NCBI RefSeq assembly: GCF_000024925.1
Contig: NC_013521.1
Span: 62,001 to 126,000 of the forward strand
Origin: Sanguibacter keddieii DSM 10542
Lineage (GTDB): Bacteria; Actinomycetota; Actinomycetes; Actinomycetales; Cellulomonadaceae
Direction: 5' to 3'
Length of the DNA: 64,000 nucleotides
The notes below the pieces were generated by a model that worked only from the letters and a program-made list of their open reading frames with translations, was not told where the DNA came from and ran no database searches. Positions within the stretch are counted from its first letter, which is position 1, and every line of letters starts with the position of its first letter. The translations under genes and the position numbers were made by a program. Below, one piece after another: positions 15,555-23,628 of this stretch.

Positions 15555-17843
15555 TCAGAGCGGTGTCCGGTAGCTGTCCGCGCGCAGCACGTAGCGGACG
15601 TCGACGAGGCCGTGGTCGCCGGGCGCTGGTACCGAGAGCGGCGTGTCCCACCGGCCGGCGGCGTCGATCCGTGAGGACGACATCGAGACGGGGACGTCGT
15701 TCCACCCTCGGCCCCAGAGTGCGGTGCTGACGGTGAGCGGACGGGCCCCGTGCGAGGAGCTGATGCCGATGACGTCGCCGGGCCTCACCTCGGTCGGACG
15801 ATAGGAGGGGAGGTCGAGCAGCTTGGACCCTGCCTGGTCGAACCAGTTGCACCGCGAGACGTCGGTCGGGGTGTGGAGCGAACCTCCGCACACCATGCCC
15901 CAGAGCGAGGACCGGTCGGTCCGCACGACCTCGATGCTCGCGTCTGTCGCGGAGGCCCATCGTCTCGACAGCGTGACGTGGACGTCGACGGTGGTCGTGC
16001 CGACCTGCGCCGGGAAGGAGTGCCGACCGTCGGAGAGGTGTTCTGGGATCACCCAGGTGGTCCTGGTCTCGTCGTTCCGCACGTCCGGCGAGTCGTACCA
16101 GGACCACGCGATGTCGACCGTCAGGGTGGCCTGCCCGTAGACCGCCATCAACCCCGCGGGCCCGTCGTGGGAGACGACCCGAGCCGCCTTCTGCTGGGAC
16201 GTGGGCCTGTCCTCGGAGACCACCGCGCTCCCCTGGACGAACCATGACCTGGGGTCCCCTCGCGGTGCGAGCTCCACCGTGACGAACTTCATCAGCGACG
16301 GGAACCGGGTCGAGCCGGGGTAGATCAGCGAGTTCATCGTCGGGTCGGGGCGGTTCGGGCTGACGCTGTGGTCGCCGGCGTCGAGCTTCTTCCCGCGGGT
16401 GGTGAAGTAGGCGTCGATGCTGTCGGTGTCGTCGGCCGTCAGCACCGTGGCCTTGATGTCCTCGAGCCACGGCAGCAGGATCCGCTGGTCGTTCTGCTCT
16501 GGGTCGTCGTCCAGCTGCGCGTGGTCGTCCACGCGATCGCGCAGGGAGTAGCAGCACTGCGAGCTGTTGTTGAAGAAGGCCTCCATCGGTGTGACGGGAG
16601 TCCTCGAGTGACCGGCATCGACGTTCGGCAGCACGTCGTCCCAGCTGAAGGACCCGGGGGCACGGAACATGACCCAGTCGGGGACGGGGACGAACTGGCC
16701 GAGGGGCTTGTCGAAGAAGTGGACGACGTCGACCGCCGACGCCATCGTCCCGGGTTGGGCGGAGGAGTCGTCGTGCGGGGAGTGATAGGTGACTCCGCGG
16801 AAGGGGAAGGGGAGCTGGTCAGAGAGGCCGCGCATGTCTGTCTCCGTGTATCCCGTGGAGTCCTTCATGGTGACCTCGACCGAGAGGACGCCGTCGGTGG
16901 TCGCGCTGTGCGTCGACCAGCTGTGCACAGCGGCCTCCATCCGCAGGCCGGCAGGTCCGTCGTGCCCTGGGATGGTGGTGTCGCTGGCGAGGTCGCGGGC
17001 GATCTGACGGGAGACCTGCACCTGGGTCAGCGGTACGCGCGGGAGGTCAGGGATGGCCCGTGTGCGCTCCGCCCACTCGGGGAAGAGCGGGAAGGCGCTC
17101 ATCCGGAACTTGAAGACGACCCGGTCGAAGATGCCGACCTCGGGATGTGCCCGGTGGAAGGCAGCGACCTGCTCGACCGCGTCCATGATCTCGGCCTGCG
17201 CGGCGGCCTTCTCGTTCGTGCTGTTCTTGATCTCGACGTAGAGCAACGACTGGCCCCCGACGCGGCGGTAGTGGTCGAGGAACTGGTCGAGGCTCGGTAC
17301 CTTCTCGCCGGCCTGCGGTTCTCGGGTGATGTTCACCAAGGTCTTCTGCTGCAGCTGGTCCCATGTCAGGCTGCTGAGCGCCGCGTTCGGTCCCTGTCCG
17401 GTCAGGGGGTCGTACGACGGCTCGAGCATCTTGCCGACGTGCGTGTCGTGGAACATCACCAAGGTGTTGTCTGCCGTGCGGCGGAGGTCGGTCTCGATCC
17501 CTGGCCGGCATCGGAGATAGCTCTCCTCGAACGCGGTGAGGCTGTTCTCGGGGATGTTCGCGTCGAAGTCCCCACGGTGCCGGATCGTGGTGAACTGCTC
17601 CTCGCCCCTCAGCCCCTGGATGGTGGCGAGGATCTCGTCGCCGGACTTGGTGCACCCGTGCGCGATCTCTCGCGCCACGTCGTCGTCGGACAGGGTGCCT
17701 GCGGTTGTCGTCCGAGGTTCTCCCGCGGGTTCCCCGACAGCGGCCGGGTCCGCCAGGGCCGGGGGTGTGGTGATCGCTGCGGACGTCACCAGAAGTGCTG
17801 CGAGGACGGGCACGACGAGGGCGCGGCGGGCTCGGAGATGCAT
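15555..17843 (-). CDS. Secreted glycerophosphodiester phosphodiesterase-like protein
   Basis: 762 residues. A signal peptide (about 1-31, ending PALA) targets it outside. The GDPD/PI-PLC-like barrel starts with IRHRGDFDANIPENSLTAFE near residue 87; its catalytic His-Arg and Glu, plus the metal residues in GIETDLRRTADNTLVMFHD, match the GDPD family. The C-terminal 250 residues are a beta-rich extension I do not recognise. Together they would hydrolyse glycerophosphodiesters outside the cell. It is the last gene downstream of the Ugp-like importer on the same strand, which would import the released glycerol phosphate. Confidence 0.78.
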   Translation of the reverse strand: MHLRARRALVVPVLAALLVTSAAITTPPALADPAAVGEPAGEPRTTTAGTLSDDDVAREIAHGCTKSGDEILATIQGLRGEEQFTTIRHRGDFDANIPENSLTAFEESYLRCRPGIETDLRRTADNTLVMFHDTHVGKMLEPSYDPLTGQGPNAALSSLTWDQLQQKTLVNITREPQAGEKVPSLDQFLDHYRRVGGQSLLYVEIKNSTNEKAAAQAEIMDAVEQVAAFHRAHPEVGIFDRVVFKFRMSAFPLFPEWAERTRAIPDLPRVPLTQVQVSRQIARDLASDTTIPGHDGPAGLRMEAAVHSWSTHSATTDGVLSVEVTMKDSTGYTETDMRGLSDQLPFPFRGVTYHSPHDDSSAQPGTMASAVDVVHFFDKPLGQFVPVPDWVMFRAPGSFSWDDVLPNVDAGHSRTPVTPMEAFFNNSSQCCYSLRDRVDDHAQLDDDPEQNDQRILLPWLEDIKATVLTADDTDSIDAYFTTRGKKLDAGDHSVSPNRPDPTMNSLIYPGSTRFPSLMKFVTVELAPRGDPRSWFVQGSAVVSEDRPTSQQKAARVVSHDGPAGLMAVYGQATLTVDIAWSWYDSPDVRNDETRTTWVIPEHLSDGRHSFPAQVGTTTVDVHVTLSRRWASATDASIEVVRTDRSSLWGMVCGGSLHTPTDVSRCNWFDQAGSKLLDLPSYRPTEVRPGDVIGISSSHGARPLTVSTALWGRGWNDVPVSMSSSRIDAAGRWDTPLSVPAPGDHGLVDVRYVLRADSYRTPL

Positions 17844-17991
17844 GGTCTGTGCCTCCTACGTCGTCGTAGGCCGACCGGTTCACGGCGGCTCGAGGACTGT
17901 CTGCGGGGGGCATCTCCGACATTACGACAGCGCAGGTGCCCCGACAAGGGCGGCGCGGCACCTGTGCCTCGTCGGTCCGCGCGGCCTCGCG

Positions 17992-18627
17992 TCACGCCCC
18001 CTGCGCCGGCTGTTCCCGCAGCGACCAGGTCCGGATCCGCTCCCACGCGAGGGAGCGCCACCACGCGCCGCCCCAGCAGTCGCTGGTGAACGAGTAGAGC
18101 GCGACCCTCCGCGCCGTGAAGTGCTCGGCGGGGGCCGGGGCGGGAACCTCACGGATGAACGCCTCCACGTCTGCCGCGATCGCGGGGTCGGTGCTCAGCT
18201 CGTGGGAGGCGAGCGAGAGGTGCGCCCGGAAGCGGTCCGCCGCGAAGGGCGAGACGAGCGTCGCGTCGATCTGGTGCGCCAGCGGGGCGAGCGCACGGTT
18301 GACGTCGACCGCGAGCCGGTGCAGCGCGAGGTTGGTGCTGCCGTCGGGGAGGGTGTCGATGTCGTAGGCGACGGCTCTTCCGTGCCTGGCGATCCCTCGG
18401 TTGTAGACGTCGAAGGCGGCTCTCTGGTCGAGGACCGGGTCGAGCGAGTCCGCGACGCGCTCGGGTGGGGCGGTGATCGGGACCGACCCGGCCAGCGTGG
18501 CGTGCGGGGGGAAGCGCCCGGCGGAGACGAGCCCGAACTGCCGCTCGACGCTGAAGGTGATGCTGGAGATCGCGGCCGAGGTGGCGGCGTCGGGCAGCAG
18601 GAAGACTCCGTAGACAGGCTCTGACAT
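17992..18627 (-). CDS. 2H phosphoesterase (2'-5' RNA ligase-like) protein
   Basis: 211 residues. The two catalytic His-x-Thr/Ser motifs of the 2H superfamily are visible: HATLAG near residue 43 and HLSLAS near residue 135. Such enzymes cleave cyclic phosphodiesters, for example 2',3'-cyclic phosphates. No signal peptide, so it is cytoplasmic. It lies between the solute-binding protein gene and the GDPD gene on the same strand, behind a strong hairpin. A role in phosphodiester breakdown fits, but is inference. Confidence 0.7.
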   Translation of the reverse strand: MSEPVYGVFLLPDAATSAAISSITFSVERQFGLVSAGRFPPHATLAGSVPITAPPERVADSLDPVLDQRAAFDVYNRGIARHGRAVAYDIDTLPDGSTNLALHRLAVDVNRALAPLAHQIDATLVSPFAADRFRAHLSLASHELSTDPAIAADVEAFIREVPAPAPAEHFTARRVALYSFTSDCWGGAWWRSLAWERIRTWSLREQPAQGA

Positions 18628-18663
18628 GACAGCCCTCTCGTTCGTGGGGATCAGGGGGGACGG

Positions 18664-18695
18664 GGGAGGGGCGGCCTGGTCTGGCCGCCCCTCCC
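18664..18695 (-). terminator. Strong hairpin after the solute-binding protein gene
   Basis: GGGAGGGGCGGCC and GGCCGCCCCTCCC form a perfect 13-bp stem with a 6-base loop, 6 bases after the solute-binding protein stop. In operons of binding-protein transporters such a hairpin often serves as an attenuator or mRNA stabiliser and lowers expression of the genes behind it. Confidence 0.7.
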
Positions 18696-18701
18696 AGGTG
18701 G

Positions 18702-20015
18702 TCAGCCGAGCCGGTCGAGGTAGTGCTGGATGGCCGCGTTGCCGCGCTCCTCGGCGTCCTTGAGCGTCGCGGTGACGTCGGCACCCCCGACGATGCCCTC
18801 GATGGCGCTGCGGACCGCGTCGCGCCCCTCGTTCATCGCGCCGGAGTGGCACCCGGCGCTCGGGACCGAGTCGGTCGTCCCCGCGAGCTGGTCCAGGACG
18901 ACCTGCTGCATGTCGGACACGTCGTCGAGCGACTCGAGCGCCGTGGTCGAGGTGGGGAGGTATCCGGACTCGAGGAAGATCTTGGTCTGCACCTCGGGCG
19001 ACGCCATGTACTGGACGAAGGTCGCCGATGCGGCGAGCGTCTCGTCGCTCTGGTCGTCGTCGATCATCCAGACGGAGTTGCCGCCCGGGACGGCACCGCC
19101 GTCGGCGCTGCCGACCGGCAGGGGCCATGCGCCGAACTCGAAGTCGGCCGCCCGCTCGGCGTCGCCGAAGATGCGCGACGACTGGATCATCAGCGCTGCC
19201 TCGCCGGCGGCGAACGCGTTGAGCGACGCGCTCCCGTCGGTCCCGGTGTTGAGCATCACCCCGCTCGACACGAGCTCCTGGATCTTCTCCCACACGGCGA
19301 CCTGCGGTGCTGCCGTGTAGCTGAAGGCCGACGCGGGCGCGGCGGTCCCGTTGTCAGGGGTGCAGTACTGCAGCCCTTCCGCGGCGGTGAACTGCTCCGC
19401 CCACCACGGGTCGAGGAACTTGGTCAGCCCTGCCGTGCCGGTCTGGGCGTGCACGGACTCGGCCGTGCTGAACAGCTCGGAGAGGCTGGCCGGGGGCGAC
19501 GCCGGGTCGATGCCGGCGCTCTCGAGCAGCGCCTGGTTGTAGAGGACGACCGGCTGCGACACCATGATCGGCACCGAGGTCAGCACGTCGTCCGAGGTGT
19601 AGTAGCTGGCGATGACCGGGACGACGTCGTCCTCGTCGAAGACGGTGCCGTCCGACGCGGTCACCTCGCCCGGCGCGATCGTCAGCCCGGTGTCCTGGAG
19701 GTAGGTGGAGAACGTGTCACCGCCTTGCACGAGCTGGGGGAGGTCGCCCGACTGCACGGCGTTGGTGAGCTTCGACATGGACTCGGAGTAGCTGCCCTGG
19801 TAGACGGCGTTCACGGAGATGTCGGGGTGCGCCTCGTTGAAGTCGTCGACCAGCTCCGTGAGGATGTCGGCGGGCACGCCGGACACCGAGTACCAGAAGT
19901 CGAGGTCGATGCGTCCGTCGGTGGCAGCCTCGTCGCCGTCGCCCGCGCAGCCCGCCAGCGCGAGACTGACGGCGACGGACGCGCTGAGGGTGCCGGCTCT
20001 GGTGAGCTTGTGCAT
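18702..20015 (-). CDS. ABC transporter solute-binding lipoprotein, family 1 (UgpB-like)
   Basis: 437 residues. The signal peptide ends in the lipobox LALAGC near residue 23. The mature part has the family 1 layout: an opening strand DLDFWYSVSGVPADILTELVDDFN, then the QGSYSESMSKLTNAVQSGDLPQLVQG segment. UgpB proteins have a comparable Y-x-G-x-Y-x-E core (here YQGSYSES), which favours glycerol-3-phosphate or glycerophosphodiesters as ligand. The ligand is inferred from this and the GDPD gene downstream. GGAG lies close to the ATG. Confidence 0.8.
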   Translation of the reverse strand: MHKLTRAGTLSASVAVSLALAGCAGDGDEAATDGRIDLDFWYSVSGVPADILTELVDDFNEAHPDISVNAVYQGSYSESMSKLTNAVQSGDLPQLVQGGDTFSTYLQDTGLTIAPGEVTASDGTVFDEDDVVPVIASYYTSDDVLTSVPIMVSQPVVLYNQALLESAGIDPASPPASLSELFSTAESVHAQTGTAGLTKFLDPWWAEQFTAAEGLQYCTPDNGTAAPASAFSYTAAPQVAVWEKIQELVSSGVMLNTGTDGSASLNAFAAGEAALMIQSSRIFGDAERAADFEFGAWPLPVGSADGGAVPGGNSVWMIDDDQSDETLAASATFVQYMASPEVQTKIFLESGYLPTSTTALESLDDVSDMQQVVLDQLAGTTDSVPSAGCHSGAMNEGRDAVRSAIEGIVGGADVTATLKDAEERGNAAIQHYLDRLG

Positions 20016-20053
20016 GGTGGTTCTCCTTCGGTGGGTGGTGACGCGCCTTCGCG

Positions 20054-20872
20054 TCACTTGACGGCGCCCTGGGTGAGGCCCTTGGCGAGGAAGCGCTGAC
20101 CGATCAGGACCAGCACGATGGTGGGCAGAGCGGCGACGACCACTCCGGCGAGCGAGGCGCCGATGTCGGTCCCCGACTCGTCGGACAGGATCTTCACGCC
20201 GACCTGGACGGTGCGTGACCCAGGGCTCTCGGAGACCACGAGCGGCCACAGGTACCCGTTCCAGGCTGAGATCGCGGCCATGAGGGTGACGGTGACGACG
20301 GTGGGTCGGCACAGCGGGACGAGGAACCCGAACAGGAAGCGCACCGGGCCGGCTCCGTCGACGGTCGCCGCCTCGGCGATCTCCTTCGGGAACGACAGGA
20401 AGGTCTGCCGCAGCAGGAACACCGTGTACGCCGAGACGAGGAACGGCAGGAAGACCGCGAGGATCGTGTCGTAGAGGCCGAGCGAGCGGATCGTGAGGTA
20501 GTTGGCGACGAGGATCGTCTCGCCCGGGATCATCATCGTCAGCAGGATGAACGCGAAGACGACGTTCGGTCTGCGCAGGCGCCCGAACACCAGGGCGTAG
20601 GCGGCGAGCAGCGCGGTGAGCACCTGCGCGGCCGTCTGGGCGACCGTCACGACGACCGAGTTGACCATCTGCTGCAGCAGGGGCGCCCGGTGGAGGGCGG
20701 ACGTGAAGTTGTCGAAGGCGATGCCGGTCGGTACCAGGTCGCGCAGCGACCCCGTCAGCGCCTGCCCCGGCCGCAGTGCCGCGAAGGTCACGTACAGCAG
20801 CGGCAGGGCGACGAGCAGGGCAGCCACCGCCAGGTACACGACGATCAGGGTGCGGGCGATCGTGGGGCGCAT
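20054..20872 (-). CDS. ABC transporter permease, MalG/UgpE type
   Basis: 272 residues and six transmembrane helices. The cytoplasmic EAA loop reads EIAEAATVDGAGPVRFLFGF near residue 190 and contacts the ATPase. It forms the membrane channel with the upstream-encoded permease, whose stop overlaps this start (TGATG). No ATPase gene is present in the operon, so a shared MsiK-like or UgpC-like ATPase encoded elsewhere must energise it. Confidence 0.88.
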   Translation of the reverse strand: MRPTIARTLIVVYLAVAALLVALPLLYVTFAALRPGQALTGSLRDLVPTGIAFDNFTSALHRAPLLQQMVNSVVVTVAQTAAQVLTALLAAYALVFGRLRRPNVVFAFILLTMMIPGETILVANYLTIRSLGLYDTILAVFLPFLVSAYTVFLLRQTFLSFPKEIAEAATVDGAGPVRFLFGFLVPLCRPTVVTVTLMAAISAWNGYLWPLVVSESPGSRTVQVGVKILSDESGTDIGASLAGVVVAALPTIVLVLIGQRFLAKGLTQGAVK

Positions 20873-21789
20873 CAGTAGCTCACCTTCCGCTCGAGGATCC
20901 CGAACTGGACTGCGGTGAGGGCCGCGATGATGACGAGCAGGATGATCCCGCGGGCTGACGCCGCGCCGTAGTCGGCAGTCCCGCTGAAGGCCTTGGCCCA
21001 GATGTCGAACACGAGGGTCTGCGTCGAGCGCGCCGGACCACCCCCTGTCACGACCTGGATGATCGTGAACTCCCGCATCGCCTGGATCGACTGCGTCACC
21101 ACGAGGAAGAACAGGGTCGGCGTGATGAGCGGGACGGTGATCGAGGCGAGCACCCGCGCACGTGAGGCGCCGTCGATCGCGGCCGCCTCGTCGACCTCGG
21201 GCGGGACGGCGTCGATCGCCGCGATGAGCAGCAGGGTGACGAAGCCGATGGACGTCCAGACGTCGACCATGACGATCGACACCATGGCCATCGTGGGCTC
21301 GGTGATCCAGCCTGCGGGCTGTCCGGTGAGCCAGATGGCGATCTGGTCGAGCAGCCCGTAGGTCGGGCTCATGAGCGCACGGAACGCGAGGCCGGCGACG
21401 GCGGCGGACACCGCCATGGGGATGAGGACGATCGCCCGGGAGAACCCGGTGCCTCGCAGCCGCGCCGCGAGGGGGACGGCGAGCGCCATCCCGACGACCA
21501 GCTTCGCTGCGACGCTGAGTCCGACGAACGTGAAGGTGATGACCAGGGTCCGGCGGAAGTCGGCGGACCCGAGCATCGTCGCGTAGTTGTCGAGCCCGAC
21601 GAAGCCGGACGGTCGCCCGAAGAGGTCGGAGCTCTGGAACGACAGCACGGCGGTACGCACCAGCGGCCAGTAGTTGAAGGCGAGGAGCGTGACCGCTGTG
21701 GGGACCAGCGCCCAGACGGCCCACGGTGCCGCCCGACTCCGGCGTCTAGGGCGGGTGGCCGGAGATCCGGTCGTGGCCAGGTGAGGCAT
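20872..21789 (-). CDS. ABC transporter permease, MalF/UgpA type
   Basis: 305 residues, six transmembrane helices after a basic N-terminus. The EAA loop is EVDEAAAIDGASRARVLASI near residue 200. The C-terminal stretch YGAASARGIILL..ALTAVQF...ERKVSY resembles the end of E. coli UgpA, supporting a glycerol-phosphate type importer. It is the first gene of the operon ugpA-like, ugpE-like, ugpB-like, 2H phosphoesterase, GDPD. The 247-bp region upstream, shared with the divergent phosphate transporter gene, is locally AT-rich (around 21885-21925) and probably holds promoters for both. Confidence 0.88.
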   Translation of the reverse strand: MPHLATTGSPATRPRRRSRAAPWAVWALVPTAVTLLAFNYWPLVRTAVLSFQSSDLFGRPSGFVGLDNYATMLGSADFRRTLVITFTFVGLSVAAKLVVGMALAVPLAARLRGTGFSRAIVLIPMAVSAAVAGLAFRALMSPTYGLLDQIAIWLTGQPAGWITEPTMAMVSIVMVDVWTSIGFVTLLLIAAIDAVPPEVDEAAAIDGASRARVLASITVPLITPTLFFLVVTQSIQAMREFTIIQVVTGGGPARSTQTLVFDIWAKAFSGTADYGAASARGIILLVIIAALTAVQFGILERKVSY

Positions 21790-22036
21790 GAGTCCTCCGG
21801 TGGGCGGCCCGCCGCGGCTGTGCGAGCGGGAGAGGTGGGAGCTGCTGCTCGACGTCGAGCGAGCGTGCTGCGTCAGGGTCAGGTTGACGTTTTGTCCTGC
21901 TTGGGGCTAATCGGGCAATATAGGGAGTGCGCGGTGCGTCCGCAAGTCCCGGACCGGGAGACGCCAGGCGGCTGCCCAGGAGGGGTCGCCGCCGCGTCAC
22001 GACGAGCCACGAGCCAGGACGGATCAGGAGGCGGAC

Positions 22037-23008
22037 ATGGAGATCGCGCTGCTCGTCGCTGCCTGCCTGCTGGCTCTCGTCTACGGCTCGAACGCCGGGG
22101 CGACCATCGCCGCCACCAGCGTCCTCGTGCACGGGGCCCGCCCCTGGGCGGCTGTGGCGGTGCTGGGCGCAGCCCTGGTGCTGGCGCCCGTCGTCCTCGG
22201 GACCGCTGTGGCCACGACCGTCGCCCACGACCTGGTGCCGTCCGACGGCGGCGCCGACACGGGGCGTGCGGTGTTCCTGGGAGCGGTCGTCGCGGCTCTC
22301 GTGGTGACCACGGTGCTCAGCCGGTGCCGTCAACCCACGAGCCTGACGCTCGCCCTGGTCGCCGGGATCGCCGGCGCGGCGCTCGGAGCCGGCCAAGAGG
22401 TCGCCTGGGCGTCGCTGCTGCGCGTCCTGGGGCTGATCGCGGTCGCGCCGCTCGCAGGCGCCGCGCTCGCGCGGGTGCTGCACGGCGCGACCCGGCGCTG
22501 GCAGGTCCCGATCGCGGCGCTGCCGCGGTGGCACGCGGTCTCGTACTGCGTCCTGTGCCTCGCGTTCGGCGGGAACGACGCGCAGAAGATCCTCGCGGTG
22601 GTCGCGGTCGCCTCTGCCCCGGTCGCGGCTGCCGTCGAGGTGGTCGCCTGGCAGCTGGTGGTGTGCGCGACGCTCTTCTCCGCAGGCGCGGCCCTCGGCC
22701 TGAGCCGCATGGAACGCACCGTAAATCGTGGCGTGGTGGCCGCCCAGGGTCTCGACACGGTGATCACGCAGACGTCGACAGCCGTCGTCATGCTGCTCAG
22801 CTCCCGCGCAGGGAGCCCCGTCGGCATGGCGCAGACGCTGTCCGGCTCGCTCGTAGGTGCAGGAATCGCTCGAGGGAGAGGAAAGATCCGGTGGGAGCAC
22901 GTGGCAAGGATCGCTCTGGCATGGGTGCTGACGGTGCCCGCGGCCGTCGTCGTGGGGATTGGCGCAGCCCGCCTGACGACCGTCCTCGCGGGCGTGTCCG
23001 ACGGCTAG
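22037..23008 (+). CDS. Inorganic phosphate transporter, PiT family
   Basis: 323 residues with about ten hydrophobic helices. The second half carries the PiT signature GGNDAQK near residue 178. The matching signature of the first half is degenerate: GSNAGAT near residue 17, with the usual Asp replaced by Ala. The length is short for PiT. It probably couples low-affinity phosphate import to cations. GGAGG precedes the ATG. It is divergent from the Ugp-like operon, so two phosphorus-uptake units share one control region. The 3' end overlaps the DUF47 gene by 118 bp in another frame. Confidence 0.82.
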   Translation: MEIALLVAACLLALVYGSNAGATIAATSVLVHGARPWAAVAVLGAALVLAPVVLGTAVATTVAHDLVPSDGGADTGRAVFLGAVVAALVVTTVLSRCRQPTSLTLALVAGIAGAALGAGQEVAWASLLRVLGLIAVAPLAGAALARVLHGATRRWQVPIAALPRWHAVSYCVLCLAFGGNDAQKILAVVAVASAPVAAAVEVVAWQLVVCATLFSAGAALGLSRMERTVNRGVVAAQGLDTVITQTSTAVVMLLSSRAGSPVGMAQTLSGSLVGAGIARGRGKIRWEHVARIALAWVLTVPAAVVVGIGAARLTTVLAGVSDG

Positions 23009-23619
23009 CCAGGAACCTCTCGGGGGCTGGTCGTGACGACCTCGTCGACGGTCTGCTCGGTCAGCTCCGGGCGACCGAGCAGGCGTGCGACGTCGCCCTC
23101 CGTCTCGCCCGCGGTGAGCTCGACGCGTCCACGGCACGGTCCGTCGTGGCGGAGGTCGAGCACGCCGGTGACGACTGGCGCGAGCAGGTCGTCGAGTCCC
23201 TCGCGAGAGCCCTCACCAGCTACCTCGACCGGGAGGACTTCTTCACGTTCTCGCGCGCGGTCGACGACGTCCTGGACAACCTGCGGGACTTCGTCCGAGA
23301 GGTCGACCTCTACGACGTGACCCCCGGGGAGGACTGGATCGCCGTCCTCGAGCAGATCCGGGAGGGGGTCCTGGCGCTCTCCGACGCGACGGGCTCGCTC
23401 CGGGACGACGTCCGAGGCGTGTCGCTCGCCGCGCTCACCGCCAAGAAGGTCCCGGTGCGGCTGCACTACCAGCTGGCGATGGCTCGCCTGCTGGCGGAGC
23501 CCCTCGACGACTCGACGCTCCGCCGCCGGGAGGCTCTCCGCCGTCTGGACATCGTGGGGATCCGGCTCTCAGAGGCGGCTGACCACCTTGCGGCCGCGGC
23601 GGTCAAGCGCGGGGTGTGA
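22891..23619 (+). CDS. DUF47 / PhoU-like phosphate transport accessory protein
   Basis: 242 residues if started at the GTG at 22891, which has GAGAGGAAAG just before it. The homologous core begins only near residue 45. It shows the DUF47 pattern of paired helices: EVEHAGDDWREQVVESLARAL, then YLDREDFFTFSRAVDDVLDNL, with acidic residues that bind metal in PhoU. No ATG, GTG or TTG exists between 22943 and the core, so the start is either this GTG inside the transporter gene or a rare codon such as CTG at 23053. The family normally regulates the adjacent PiT transporter. Confidence 0.72.
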   Translation: MGARGKDRSGMGADGARGRRRGDWRSPPDDRPRGRVRRLARNLSGAGRDDLVDGLLGQLRATEQACDVALRLARGELDASTARSVVAEVEHAGDDWREQVVESLARALTSYLDREDFFTFSRAVDDVLDNLRDFVREVDLYDVTPGEDWIAVLEQIREGVLALSDATGSLRDDVRGVSLAALTAKKVPVRLHYQLAMARLLAEPLDDSTLRRREALRRLDIVGIRLSEAADHLAAAAVKRGV

Positions 23620-23628
23620 GGGCCCACC

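Noticed and set aside
21880-21925. TTGACG with a downstream AT-rich patch as a sigma-70 promoter for the phosphate transporter
   Set aside because: No -10 box at 16-18 bp spacing fits well; only the AT-rich character is certain.
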